DNA from: an uncultured Burkholderiales bacterium
Lineage (GTDB): Bacteria > Pseudomonadota > Gammaproteobacteria > Burkholderiales > Burkholderiaceae_C
Assembly: GCA_903910745.1 (NCBI GenBank)
Contig: CAIWAO010000134.1
Span: 1-42,145 of the forward strand
Direction: 5' to 3'
DNA: 42,145 nucleotides
Of the stretch, positions 27,910-35,500 are shown one piece after another. Position 1 is the stretch's first letter; each line of letters opens with the position of its first letter. The notes under the pieces were generated by a model. It did not search any database, was not told the DNA's origin, and was given only the letters and a program-made list of their open reading frames with translations. The translations under genes and the position numbers were made by a program.

Positions 27910-28341
27910 TTAAGCTACTGAGCCACCAGCAGCTTCAATAGCTGCTTTAGCACCTGCAGTTGCTCCGATTCCGCTAAGCTTTACGGCACGTGTGATTTCA
28001 CCAGTTTTGATAACTTTGACAACCTTAGCCATCTCAGCAACTAAACCTGCCTGCTTCAAAGTTAATACATCAATGTCAGTTGCTTCAAGAAGTGATAGGG
28101 AAGTTAGAGTAACTTCAGCGTTGTATTTGAGCAAGTGAGACTTGAAACCACGCTTAGGCAAACGTCTTTGCAAAGGCATTTGTCCGCCCTCGAATCCAAC
28201 TTTGTGGTATCCGCCAGAGCGAGACTTTTGACCCTTGTGTCCACGACCTGCCGTTTTGCCAAGACCTGAGCCAATGCCGCGGCCTACACGTCTGCGATCT
28301 GGACGTGAACCATCTGCGGGCTTGATGTCATTGAGTTCCAT
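27910..28341 (-). CDS. rplO: Ribosomal protein uL15
   Basis: 143 residues starting [26 protein letters not shown] with the glycine-rich basic tail [17 protein letters not shown]. The C-terminal globular domain ends [13 protein letters not shown] late-assembly 50S protein. It is 9 bp from rpmD. Confidence 0.97.
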   Translation of the reverse strand: MELNDIKPADGSRPDRRRVGRGIGSGLGKTAGRGHKGQKSRSGGYHKVGFEGGQMPLQRRLPKRGFKSHLLKYNAEVTLTSLSLLEATDIDVLTLKQAGLVAEMAKVVKVIKTGEITRAVKLSGIGATAGAKAAIEAAGGSVA

Positions 28342-28350
28342 GCTAAACCT

Positions 28351-28533
28351 TTAAAGCACTTTGACCAGATAACTGATCTTGTTGATCATTCCACGAACTG
28401 CGGGCGAGTCTTGTAACTCACTAACGCTACCAATTTTGCGAAGTCCAAGTCCGCGCACTGTAGCTCGGTGGGATTCCTTTGTACCAATTGGGCTACGAAC
28501 CAATTGAACTTTAACTGTTTGTGCTGTAGTCAT
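28351..28533 (-). CDS. rpmD: Ribosomal protein uL30
   Basis: 60 residues: [20 protein letters not shown] and [25 protein letters not shown] match uL30. It lies between rpsE and rplO with short gaps, its usual spc position. Confidence 0.96.
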   Translation of the reverse strand: MTTAQTVKVQLVRSPIGTKESHRATVRGLGLRKIGSVSELQDSPAVRGMINKISYLVKVL

Positions 28534-28546
28534 TAATTACTCCTGA

Positions 28547-29065
28547 TCAAACAAATAATTCTTCAACCGATTTGCCGCGCTTAGCAGCAACTTCAGAAGG
28601 AGTAGTTGAATTGATTAACGCATCAAGAGTGGCTCTGACCATGTTGTAAGGGTTAGAAGAACCATGGCTTTTAGCCACAATGTCCGTAATGCCCATGACC
28701 TCAAAAACAGCGCGCATTGGACCACCAGCAATAATACCGGTACCCTTTGGTGCAGGCGCCATCATTACGCTAGCAGCACCATGATGACCTGTCACGTTAT
28801 GGAAAATTGTTCCATTCTTTAGAGAAATCTTGTGCATGTTACGACGGGCCTCTTCCATCGCTTTTTGTACAGCTGCAGGCACTTCCTTAGATTTGCCCTT
28901 GCCCATACCGACGCGTCCGTCACCATCACCCACTACGGTTAGTGCTGCAAAGGCCAGAATACGACCCCCTTTAACCACCTTAGTGACGCGGTTAACCGCA
29001 ATCATTTTCTCGCGCATGCCGTCATCACGACTGTCGTCTTGCACCTTAGCTTGAACTTTTGCCAT
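28547..29065 (-). CDS. rpsE: Ribosomal protein uS5
   Basis: 172 residues with the S5 double-stranded RNA-binding domain ([40 protein letters not shown]) and the C-terminal domain [19 protein letters not shown]. uS5 affects decoding fidelity. It is 18 bp after rplR. Confidence 0.98.
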   Translation of the reverse strand: MAKVQAKVQDDSRDDGMREKMIAVNRVTKVVKGGRILAFAALTVVGDGDGRVGMGKGKSKEVPAAVQKAMEEARRNMHKISLKNGTIFHNVTGHHGAASVMMAPAPKGTGIIAGGPMRAVFEVMGITDIVAKSHGSSNPYNMVRATLDALINSTTPSEVAAKRGKSVEELFV

Positions 29066-29083
29066 GTTTTCTATCCAATCTGC

Positions 29084-29449
29084 TTAAAACTGCAAGCCTG
29101 CTTCACGAGCTGCGTTAGCCAAGGCCTTCACACGTCCGTGATATGCATATCCAGCGCGGTCAAAGGCTACTTTTTCCACGCCCACTGCTTTTGCTTTTTC
29201 AGCAATGCGCTTGCCGACCATCTCAGCCGCACTCGCATTACCACCTTTGCCCGAACCACCCAACGTTTTTCTGATCTCTGCCTCTACGGTAGATGCAGTT
29301 GCCAAAATTTTGGAGCCGTCTCCAGAAATTACGCTGGCATAAATGTGTAGATTGGTTCTGTTTACAGTCAGGCGCGCAACGCCTTGTGTAGCAATTCTGA
29401 TTCTGGTTTGTCGAGCCCTGCGAAGACGCTGCTCTTTCTTGCTTAACAT
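29084..29449 (-). CDS. rplR: Ribosomal protein uL18
   Basis: 121 residues. It starts with a basic 5S-rRNA-binding region ([20 protein letters not shown]) and ends [23 protein letters not shown]. uL18 binds 5S rRNA with uL5. It is 11 bp after rplF. Confidence 0.97.
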   Translation of the reverse strand: MLSKKEQRLRRARQTRIRIATQGVARLTVNRTNLHIYASVISGDGSKILATASTVEAEIRKTLGGSGKGGNASAAEMVGKRIAEKAKAVGVEKVAFDRAGYAYHGRVKALANAAREAGLQF

Positions 29450-29460
29450 GTTGCAGCCCC

Positions 29461-29994
29461 TTATTTCTTCTTAGTCTCTTTAATCGTGATCGTCTCATCC
29501 GAATAACGGATGCCTTTGCCCTTGTAGGGCTCAGGTGGACGAACCGAGCGAATTTCAGCTGCGATTTGACCAACTCGCTGACGATCAGCTCCCTTGATCA
29601 AAATCTCAGTTGGAGCAGGGGTCTCAACTTTGATACCTGCTGGCATTTCAATATTGACAGGATGTGAATAACCAACCGTCAAATTAAGCTTAGTTCCCTG
29701 AGCTTGAGCTTTGTAACCCACGCCAACCAAATTAAGCTTCTTCTCGAAACCCTTAGTGACGCCGACCACCATGTTGTTAACAAGTTGACGCATCGTGCCA
29801 CTCATAGCATTTGCTTCACGGCTCTCGTTTGCAGGAAGAAAGCTAAGCTTTCCGCCTTCGTTGTTAATTTTCACCAAAGAGTTTGAGGCCATAGATAAGG
29901 CACCGCCGGCACCCTTCACGCTGATCACATCTTCTTTGATTGATACATCCACACCCTGAGGAATGGCGACTGGCATTTTTGCTACTCTGGACAT
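29461..29994 (-). CDS. rplF: Ribosomal protein uL6
   Basis: 177 residues from [19 protein letters not shown]. The frame extends 20 codons further upstream, but this ATG gives the normal uL6 start. Two homologous domains end in [19 protein letters not shown], the conserved signature. It is 16 bp after rpsH. Confidence 0.97.
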   Translation of the reverse strand: MSRVAKMPVAIPQGVDVSIKEDVISVKGAGGALSMASNSLVKINNEGGKLSFLPANESREANAMSGTMRQLVNNMVVGVTKGFEKKLNLVGVGYKAQAQGTKLNLTVGYSHPVNIEMPAGIKVETPAPTEILIKGADRQRVGQIAAEIRSVRPPEPYKGKGIRYSDETITIKETKKK

Positions 29995-30010
29995 TGTGTT
30001 TCTCCTGTCT

Positions 30011-30406
30011 TTAAGCGACGTAACACAAAACTTCGCCGCCCACACCGCTTGCACGTGCTTTACGGTCTGTCATCACACCCTTAGGTGTTGTGACAATAGC
30101 CACGCCAAGACCATTCTTGACGTGAGGGATTGCGTCTCTGCCTTTGTATACACGTAGTCCAGGACGGCTAACGCGTTCAATACGCTCAATAACCGGACGA
30201 CCTGCATAGTACTTTAAGGAAATCTCAAGCTCAGACTTACCATCTTCACTATTGACATTAAATCCATCAATATAGCCCTCGTCTTTCAAGACTTGGACGA
30301 TTGCGATCTTCACTTTTGAAGAAGGAACGGATACGGTTGGTTTTGCCACCATTTGCGCATTTCTAATGCGAGTTAACAAATCGGCAATAGGATCACTCAT
30401 GCTCAT
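30011..30406 (-). CDS. rpsH: Ribosomal protein uS8
   Basis: 131 residues, starting [19 protein letters not shown]. The C-terminal signature [21 protein letters not shown] is present. uS8 is a primary 16S-binding protein and represses the spc operon in E. coli by binding at the rplE start. It is 18 bp after rpsN. Confidence 0.97.
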   Translation of the reverse strand: MSMSDPIADLLTRIRNAQMVAKPTVSVPSSKVKIAIVQVLKDEGYIDGFNVNSEDGKSELEISLKYYAGRPVIERIERVSRPGLRVYKGRDAIPHVKNGLGVAIVTTPKGVMTDRKARASGVGGEVLCYVA

Positions 30407-30424
30407 ATGTAATCTCCTTGCCTG

Positions 30425-30730
30425 TTACCAGCTAGCCTTGGTGACACCAGGAATGGTGCCCTCAAATGCCATTTCGCGAACCTTGGAGCGTCCAAGTCCA
30501 AACTGACGGTACGTCCCGCGTGGGCGACCCGTAAGAGCACAACGATTGCGCTGACGTGTAGGGTTTGCATTGCGTGGTAATTTTTGTAAACCAAGACGCG
30601 CCTCAGCACGCTCTTCGTCACTACGCTTTGCATCGGTTGAAATTGCTTTCAGTTCCGCATATTTCTTTGCGTACTTTTCAACCAATTTATCTCTTTTGAG
30701 CTCGCGCTCTATTAATGCTACTTTAGCCAC
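30425..30730 (-). CDS. rpsN: Ribosomal protein uS14
   Basis: 101 residues, the long zinc-free form ([22 protein letters not shown], without the CxxC pairs of the short zinc form). The N-terminus is [20 protein letters not shown]. It lies 8 bp after rplE. Confidence 0.97.
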   Translation of the reverse strand: MAKVALIERELKRDKLVEKYAKKYAELKAISTDAKRSDEERAEARLGLQKLPRNANPTRQRNRCALTGRPRGTYRQFGLGRSKVREMAFEGTIPGVTKASW

Positions 30731-30738
30731 GTACCACC

Positions 30739-31278
30739 TCAGTTCTTAAACGGGAAACGGAACGCAGATAAAAGTGCCTTGCACTCATCATCTGACACAG
30801 CCGTTGTGGTGATGCTGATATTGAGACCACGCAAGGCATCAACCTTGTCATACTCAATCTCAGGGAAAATGATCTGCTCTTTAACGCCGATGTTGTAGTT
30901 TCCTCTTCCATCAAACGCTCGACCAGACACACCGCGAAAATCTCTAACCCTTGGCAAAGCTACCGTAACAAAACGGTCTAAGAATTCGTACATTCTCACT
31001 CCGCGCAACGTAACCATACAGCCGATGGCCTGGCCTTCACGAATCTTAAATCCAGCAATCGCTTTGCGAGATTTTGTTACAACCGGCTTTTGACCCGAGA
31101 TTTTTGTTAAATCACTGACAGCATGCTCCATTACCTTTTTATCGGCAACAGCCTCACTAACACCCATATTCAAAGTGATCTTAGTAAGACGAGGGACCTG
31201 CATTGGAGATTTGTAACCAAACTTCTCAATCAAAAGAGGAACTATCTTTTCTTTGTACTGCTCTTGTAGTCGTGCCAT
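30739..31278 (-). CDS. rplE: Ribosomal protein uL5
   Basis: 179 residues with [20 protein letters not shown] and [15 protein letters not shown] blocks, ending [12 protein letters not shown]. It binds 5S rRNA and helps place P-site tRNA. The gap to rplX is 2 bp. Confidence 0.97.
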   Translation of the reverse strand: MARLQEQYKEKIVPLLIEKFGYKSPMQVPRLTKITLNMGVSEAVADKKVMEHAVSDLTKISGQKPVVTKSRKAIAGFKIREGQAIGCMVTLRGVRMYEFLDRFVTVALPRVRDFRGVSGRAFDGRGNYNIGVKEQIIFPEIEYDKVDALRGLNISITTTAVSDDECKALLSAFRFPFKN

Positions 31279-31280
31279 GA

Positions 31281-31601
31281 TTACGCCGCCTTAATTTCGT
31301 CGCCGCTGGACTTAAAGAAGCGAACCTTCTTACCATCAGCCAAAAGCTTGATTCCGACCCTATCAGCCTTACCAGTAGCCGGGTTGTAAATGGCTACATT
31401 TGACTGATGTATTGGCATTGTCTTGTCAACAATACCGCCAGTAGTTCCAGCCATGGGGTTAGGCTTGGTATGTTTTTTAACCAAGTTAACACCATCCACA
31501 ACTAGATGATTTTCGTCTTTGCGAAGAGACACCGTGCCACGCTTGCCTTTATCTCGGCCAGCAATGACGATAACTTCGTCGCCTTTGCGGATCTTATTCA
31601 T
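31281..31601 (-). CDS. rplX: Ribosomal protein uL24
   Basis: 106 residues: [20 protein letters not shown] is the KOW motif, followed by [12 protein letters not shown]. uL24 initiates 50S assembly. It begins 12 bp after rplN. Confidence 0.97.
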   Translation of the reverse strand: MNKIRKGDEVIVIAGRDKGKRGTVSLRKDENHLVVDGVNLVKKHTKPNPMAGTTGGIVDKTMPIHQSNVAIYNPATGKADRVGIKLLADGKKVRFFKSSGDEIKAA

Positions 31602-31613
31602 GACCTGGGTCCC

Positions 31614-31982
31614 TTACAAAACTTCAGGAGCCAATGACACGATCTTCATGAACCGTTCGTTACGCAACTCGCGCGTAACCGGTCCAAAGATGCGGGTCCC
31701 AATGGGCTCCAACTTGTTATTGAGCAAAACGGCTGCGTTGCCATCGAATTTAATCAAAGAGCCGTCTCCACGACGAATGCCCTTGGCAGTACGCACTACG
31801 ACCGCACTGTAGACTTCGCCTTTTTTGACGCGTCCACGAGGTGCAGCCTCCTTGATGCTTACTTTGATAATGTCGCCGACACTTGCATAGCGACGCTTTG
31901 ATCCGCCCAGCACTTTAATGCAGAGTACGGATTTGGCGCCAGTGTTATCAGCGACCTCTAAACGAGATTCAGTTTGGATCAT
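31614..31982 (-). CDS. rplN: Ribosomal protein uL14
   Basis: 122 residues from [20 protein letters not shown], the invariant uL14 start. The frame allows five more codons upstream, which are not needed. The C-terminus [19 protein letters not shown] is standard. This is the first gene of the spc part. No rpsQ, rpmC or rplP lies upstream, so the S10 operon is elsewhere. Confidence 0.97.
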   Translation of the reverse strand: MIQTESRLEVADNTGAKSVLCIKVLGGSKRRYASVGDIIKVSIKEAAPRGRVKKGEVYSAVVVRTAKGIRRGDGSLIKFDGNAAVLLNNKLEPIGTRIFGPVTRELRNERFMKIVSLAPEVL

Positions 31983-32062
31983 TTTTCTTATTCCCAACTT
32001 GCATCAACTTGACTCATCTTACTCAGACAAGTCCCATCGATCAGTCTTGGTCCCGTCATCAA

Positions 32063-32083
32063 TACGCTGAACCACTCAGCGTA
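32063..32083 (-). promoter_or_regulatory. Leader hairpin of the spc operon
   Basis: TACGCTGA (32063-32070) and TCAGCGTA (32076-32083) form an 8-bp perfect stem with a 5-nt loop inside the untranslated leader of rplN, about 80 nt before its start codon. A role in attenuation or ribosomal-protein feedback is possible but unproven. Confidence 0.45.
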
Positions 32084-32131
32084 CCTTTGTTTGGGTTAGA
32101 ACGACTACGCAAAAATTGCGCAGAGCCTGTT

Positions 32132-32160
32132 ATTATGGCACACATTACGCGTCATTACAA
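32132..32160 (-). promoter_or_regulatory. Predicted sigma-70 promoter of the spc-alpha operon
   Basis: Read on the minus strand: -35 TTGTAA (32155-32160), 17-bp spacer, -10 CATAAT (32132-32137). The transcript would begin near 32125, giving a leader of about 140 nt before rplN. Spacing is ideal and the elements are good, but no start site is known. Confidence 0.6.
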
Positions 32161-32200
32161 GTGGGTTGCGCGTAAAAACTGATAAAGAAGATTGTTTAAA

Positions 32201-32353
32201 ATGAATATTCAACAATTCATTGTGTCGAATAAGCAACTTCATCCAGAATTTTATCAAAAAATAATACTAAATAATTATTTACCGGGTTTTGTATGGCTAT
32301 CTCGTTTTTTTATCATAGCGGAAACCGGGGCAAGCCCTTCAGAAAACTATTAA
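32201..32353 (+). CDS. Possible 50-residue protein upstream of proC
   Basis: An ATG-started ORF of 50 codons (MNIQQFIVSNKQLHPEFYQK at the start, ending ETGASPSENY) that stops 10 bp before the proC start. A purine-rich AAAGAAG lies about 9 nt before the ATG. It has a moderately hydrophobic middle (YLPGFVWLSRFFIIA) and resembles nothing I know. An ORF this short can arise by chance in AT-rich DNA. If real it could be a small protein or a leader peptide of proC. Confidence 0.3.
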   Translation: MNIQQFIVSNKQLHPEFYQKIILNNYLPGFVWLSRFFIIAETGASPSENY

Positions 32354-32363
32354 CTCCATATTT

Positions 32364-33200
32364 ATGAAAACAACTCAAGCCAATAGCAACGCAATAACAT
32401 TTATTGGTGGCGGCAATATGGCCTCCGCTCTAATTAGAGGACTCATAAAAAACAGCAAACCGCCCGGCGACATTTTTGTTATTGATACAAATGAGGAAAC
32501 AAGATTGAAACTCTCACAAGATTACGGAGTAATTTGCGTTGAGGAACCAAATATAAATTTAGACTGGCTAATTTCTTCATTGATTGTTTGGGCGGTTAAA
32601 CCCCAACATATGCGTGAGGTCTGCGAGTCTTACTCGAGTAAGTTAAAAAGTTCGCTTCACTTGAGCGTTGCCGCTGGTATAACCACGAAAAGTTTATGCA
32701 AGTGGTTAACAACTGAACGAGTAGCCAGGGCCATGCCGAACACACCGGCTCTAATAGGAATGGGCCAAACTGCTCTTTATGCAAGCAACGATGTTTCTTC
32801 AAAAGAAAAAGCGCTTATTGAATCGGTGATTAAAGGGACGGGTGAGTTTTTGTGGCTAGATGATGAAGAATTAATAAACGCGGTTACTGCCGTATCAGGC
32901 TCTGGTCCTGCTTATGTATTTTATTTCCTAGAAGCGCTCACACAAACAGGGGTTGAACTTGGACTTACTCCTGAACAATCAAGGAGGCTTGCAATTGGAA
33001 CCTTCATTGGAGCAAGTAATCTTGCAGATCAAAGTCCTGACTCGATCTCCACTCTAAGAGAGCGAGTTACTTCAAAGGGCGGTACAACTGAAGCAGCCCT
33101 CTCATCATTAAACAATGATCACGTGGCGTTAAGCTTTCAAAATGCAGTCAAATCAGCCCATAGTAAAGCTCGTCAGCTTGGATCAGCTTTTGGAAACTGA
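32364..33200 (+). CDS. proC: Pyrroline-5-carboxylate reductase
   Basis: 278 residues. The NAD(P)-binding start is TFIGGGNMASALIRGLI, the middle has VARAMPNTPALIGMGQTALYA, and the C-terminal helical dimer domain holds AVSGSGPAYVFYFLEALTQTGVELGL and LRERVTSKGGTTEAAL, the ProC signature. It catalyses the last step of proline synthesis in the cytosol. It is divergent from the ribosomal block. Confidence 0.96.
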   Translation: MKTTQANSNAITFIGGGNMASALIRGLIKNSKPPGDIFVIDTNEETRLKLSQDYGVICVEEPNINLDWLISSLIVWAVKPQHMREVCESYSSKLKSSLHLSVAAGITTKSLCKWLTTERVARAMPNTPALIGMGQTALYASNDVSSKEKALIESVIKGTGEFLWLDDEELINAVTAVSGSGPAYVFYFLEALTQTGVELGLTPEQSRRLAIGTFIGASNLADQSPDSISTLRERVTSKGGTTEAALSSLNNDHVALSFQNAVKSAHSKARQLGSAFGN

Positions 33201-33285
33201 CCATGAATTCTTGATATTTGAGGTTAACGGAGCTAGTTTATGAGACAATTTGAGCATTGAAATATTTCATTGGACTTTTATTAAC

Positions 33286-33501
33286 ATGAACAAACTCTTA
33301 ATTACTTTATTCAGTGCAATTGCTTTGAGCTCTCCCCTTCTGAGTTCTGCTCAAAACGCTACTCCTACTGCTCCCGCATCGCCTGTGGCTCCTGGCGTTA
33401 CAAATACCGTTCAACCTGCACCTGAGGCTGCGCCTGCTAAGAAGGCTAAGAAAGCTAAAAAACACAAGAAACACAAGGCTAAAAAAGCTAAGGCAGAGTA
33501 A
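33286..33501 (+). CDS. Small secreted Lys/Ala-rich protein
   Basis: 71 residues from ATG 33286. The frame opens 12 codons earlier, but this start gives a clean signal peptide (MNKLLITLFSAIALSSPLLSSAQ). The mature part is a Pro/Ala-rich segment (NATPTAPASPVAPG) followed by a basic tail of alternating Ala-Lys and His-Lys units (KKAKKAKKHKKHKAKKAK). The architecture recalls acid-shock or polyanion-binding periplasmic peptides. The function is unknown. It has its own terminator (33553-33584). Confidence 0.75.
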   Translation: MNKLLITLFSAIALSSPLLSSAQNATPTAPASPVAPGVTNTVQPAPEAAPAKKAKKAKKHKKHKAKKAKAE

Positions 33502-33552
33502 TTTATTTCTTAATTTATCTGCGATGCACCATAACTTGTGCACCACATAACT

Positions 33553-33584
33553 AAAAGCCACATGGAGATTTCCCTGTGGCTTTT
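33553..33584 (+). terminator. Rho-independent terminator, probably bidirectional
   Basis: AAAAGCCACA (33553-33562) and TGTGGCTTTT (33575-33584) form a 10-bp perfect stem with a 12-nt loop, followed by GATTTTT. It lies between two convergent genes and could also stop ubiA transcription from the other side. Confidence 0.85.
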
Positions 33585-33615
33585 GATTTTTGATAGATCG
33601 ATTTCATAATGTTAC

Positions 33616-34500
33616 TTAAAATGCATAACTCATGACAATACCCATAAATAAACTGGCTCCAATCCAGTGGTTTAATCTAAAAGCCTTAAAGCATCCGGAT
33701 CTATCCCTTTTGCGTATTAAGAAATAATGAACCACGGCTTGTGCTGCGGCAGCAATAATCGATAAACTGAACCAATTGCTAAGTATTTTGGTTTCTAGCA
33801 AATACCACCATGAAAATAAATGCAACACATAAAAAAGCATCACAAAGAAAACGTCATATTCACCCAAAGTGATCGCTGAAGTTTTAATTCCAATACGCAA
33901 ATCATCGTCTCTGTCGACCATTGCGTATTCTGTGTCGTAAGCCAAGACCCAAAATAGGTTGCTACCTAGAAGTCCCCAGGCAAACAATGGGACAGCGCCA
34001 AATGAATCAGTCCAGCTCAATTGCTCTGCATTAATTGCGGCAAAAGCCATAGGTACTCCAAAGCTAAACGCGACACCCAAAACAGCTTGCGGGATGGATA
34101 CGAACCGTTTTGCAAAAGGATACGCAATTGCGATTAAAGCTGCGGCAAAAGACCAAACCACACACACTTGATTTGTAGTCAAAACGAGGATGAATGCGAA
34201 CAAAGCCAGAACAGCTCCTAAAAAAATTGCTTCCTTCACTCCTACTTGACCGCTAGTTACTGGGCGATTAGCTGTGCGTTTTACGTGTTTATCAAAATCT
34301 TTATCAGCTACATCATTGATGCAGCACCCAGCACTCCTCATCAAAATGGTCCCCAGAACAAATACCACCAATAAATGCAAGCCTGGATAGCCTCCCTTGG
34401 CAATCCACAAAGCACTTAGCGAAGGCCAAAGTAACAATAACCATCCTGCGGGACGATCCCAGCGGATAAGAGCCAAATAAAGATTTAGTTTTCTTTTCAT
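33616..34500 (-). CDS. ubiA: 4-hydroxybenzoate polyprenyltransferase
   Basis: 294 residues with about eight hydrophobic segments. The two Mg-diphosphate motifs are [19 protein letters not shown] (NDxxDxxxD) and [13 protein letters not shown] (DxxxxxxDxxDD type). UbiA joins the polyprenyl tail to 4-hydroxybenzoate in ubiquinone synthesis at the inner membrane. The start is taken at ATG 34500 rather than 34512. It is the last gene of a recG-oxyR-ubiA unit. Confidence 0.95.
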   Translation of the reverse strand: MKRKLNLYLALIRWDRPAGWLLLLWPSLSALWIAKGGYPGLHLLVVFVLGTILMRSAGCCINDVADKDFDKHVKRTANRPVTSGQVGVKEAIFLGAVLALFAFILVLTTNQVCVVWSFAAALIAIAYPFAKRFVSIPQAVLGVAFSFGVPMAFAAINAEQLSWTDSFGAVPLFAWGLLGSNLFWVLAYDTEYAMVDRDDDLRIGIKTSAITLGEYDVFFVMLFYVLHLFSWWYLLETKILSNWFSLSIIAAAAQAVVHYFLIRKRDRSGCFKAFRLNHWIGASLFMGIVMSYAF

Positions 34501-34527
34501 AGATAAGCACAAACAGTGTCTATCCTC

Positions 34528-35493
34528 TTAGGATAGCAACGTTACGCCTTGAAGATCACACTGATAAATTGAATTTCTAAGTGCGGCAATGGCCTCATAT
34601 CTGGTAAAACTTTTTCTCCAAGCAAGAACCACCCGCCTGACGGGGGGGTTGTTCGCTTCATCCATAATCGGGATATAGCGAATATATGTCTCCTCGGAGT
34701 CTTTTTTCCTTTTGGTATTTAATGCCAACGCTTCTTTTGAAACGCTTAGTCTAGGGACTAGTGTTACACCCATTCCGGCGGCAACCATATGCTTGATTGT
34801 TTCAAGAGATGAGCCTTCAAAACTTCGTTTTATTCCATCTGCATCGCTTGAGAACCGCGCAAACTCTGGGCACACCTCTAGCACGTGATCTCTAAAGCAG
34901 TGCCCGGCCCCCAATAGCAACATGGTTTCTGATTTAAGTTCATGGGGACTTATGTGGTCCTTGATCGCAAAAGGATGTGAGCTTGGTACTGCAGCCATAA
35001 AAGGCTCATCATAAAGGGGGGCAGTTGCCAAGCCCGCATCAGGAAAAGGCTCTGCCATTACGGCGCAGTCTATCTCACCCGTTCGAAGCATTTCCAATAA
35101 CCTAACAGTGAAGTTCTCTTGCAATATCAGTGGCATCTGGGGATACTTGGCAATTGTTTTAATCACTAAATGTGGCAAAAGATATGGGCCGATGGTATAT
35201 ATAACTCCGAGCTTCAAAGGCCCCGCCAATGGGTCTTTCCCTCTTTTTGCAATTTCCTTGATGTTGGCTGCTTGCTCCAGCACGCTTTGAGCTTGTCTAA
35301 CTATTTCTTCGCCTAAAGCGGTTACAGCAACTTCATTAGCACTACGCTCAAAAAGCTTTACATCTAATTCATCTTCTAATTTTTTGATCGCAACCGAGAG
35401 AGTAGGTTGAGAAACAAAGCACGCATCAGCCGCCCGTCCAAAATGCTTCTCCCTGGCAACTGCTACGATGTATTTGAGTTCTGTGAGGGTCAT
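34528..35493 (-). CDS. oxyR: Hydrogen peroxide-sensing regulator OxyR
   Basis: 321 residues, LysR type. The N-terminal winged helix-turn-helix is in AREKHFGRAADACFVSQPTLSVAIKKLE. The redox cysteines fall at Cys199 and Cys208 in GHCFRDHVLEVCPEF, the same numbers and spacing as in E. coli OxyR, so peroxide sensing by disulfide formation is very likely. It lies 7 bp after recG and 27 bp before ubiA on the same strand. In Pseudomonas aeruginosa oxyR and recG also share an operon, though in the other order. Confidence 0.95.
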   Translation of the reverse strand: MTLTELKYIVAVAREKHFGRAADACFVSQPTLSVAIKKLEDELDVKLFERSANEVAVTALGEEIVRQAQSVLEQAANIKEIAKRGKDPLAGPLKLGVIYTIGPYLLPHLVIKTIAKYPQMPLILQENFTVRLLEMLRTGEIDCAVMAEPFPDAGLATAPLYDEPFMAAVPSSHPFAIKDHISPHELKSETMLLLGAGHCFRDHVLEVCPEFARFSSDADGIKRSFEGSSLETIKHMVAAGMGVTLVPRLSVSKEALALNTKRKKDSEETYIRYIPIMDEANNPPVRRVVLAWRKSFTRYEAIAALRNSIYQCDLQGVTLLS

Positions 35494-35500
35494 ATGAATT

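Noticed and set aside
29039-29350. 103-codon plus-strand ORF inside rplR/rpsE
   Set aside because: It is antisense to strongly conserved ribosomal protein genes and has no independent support.
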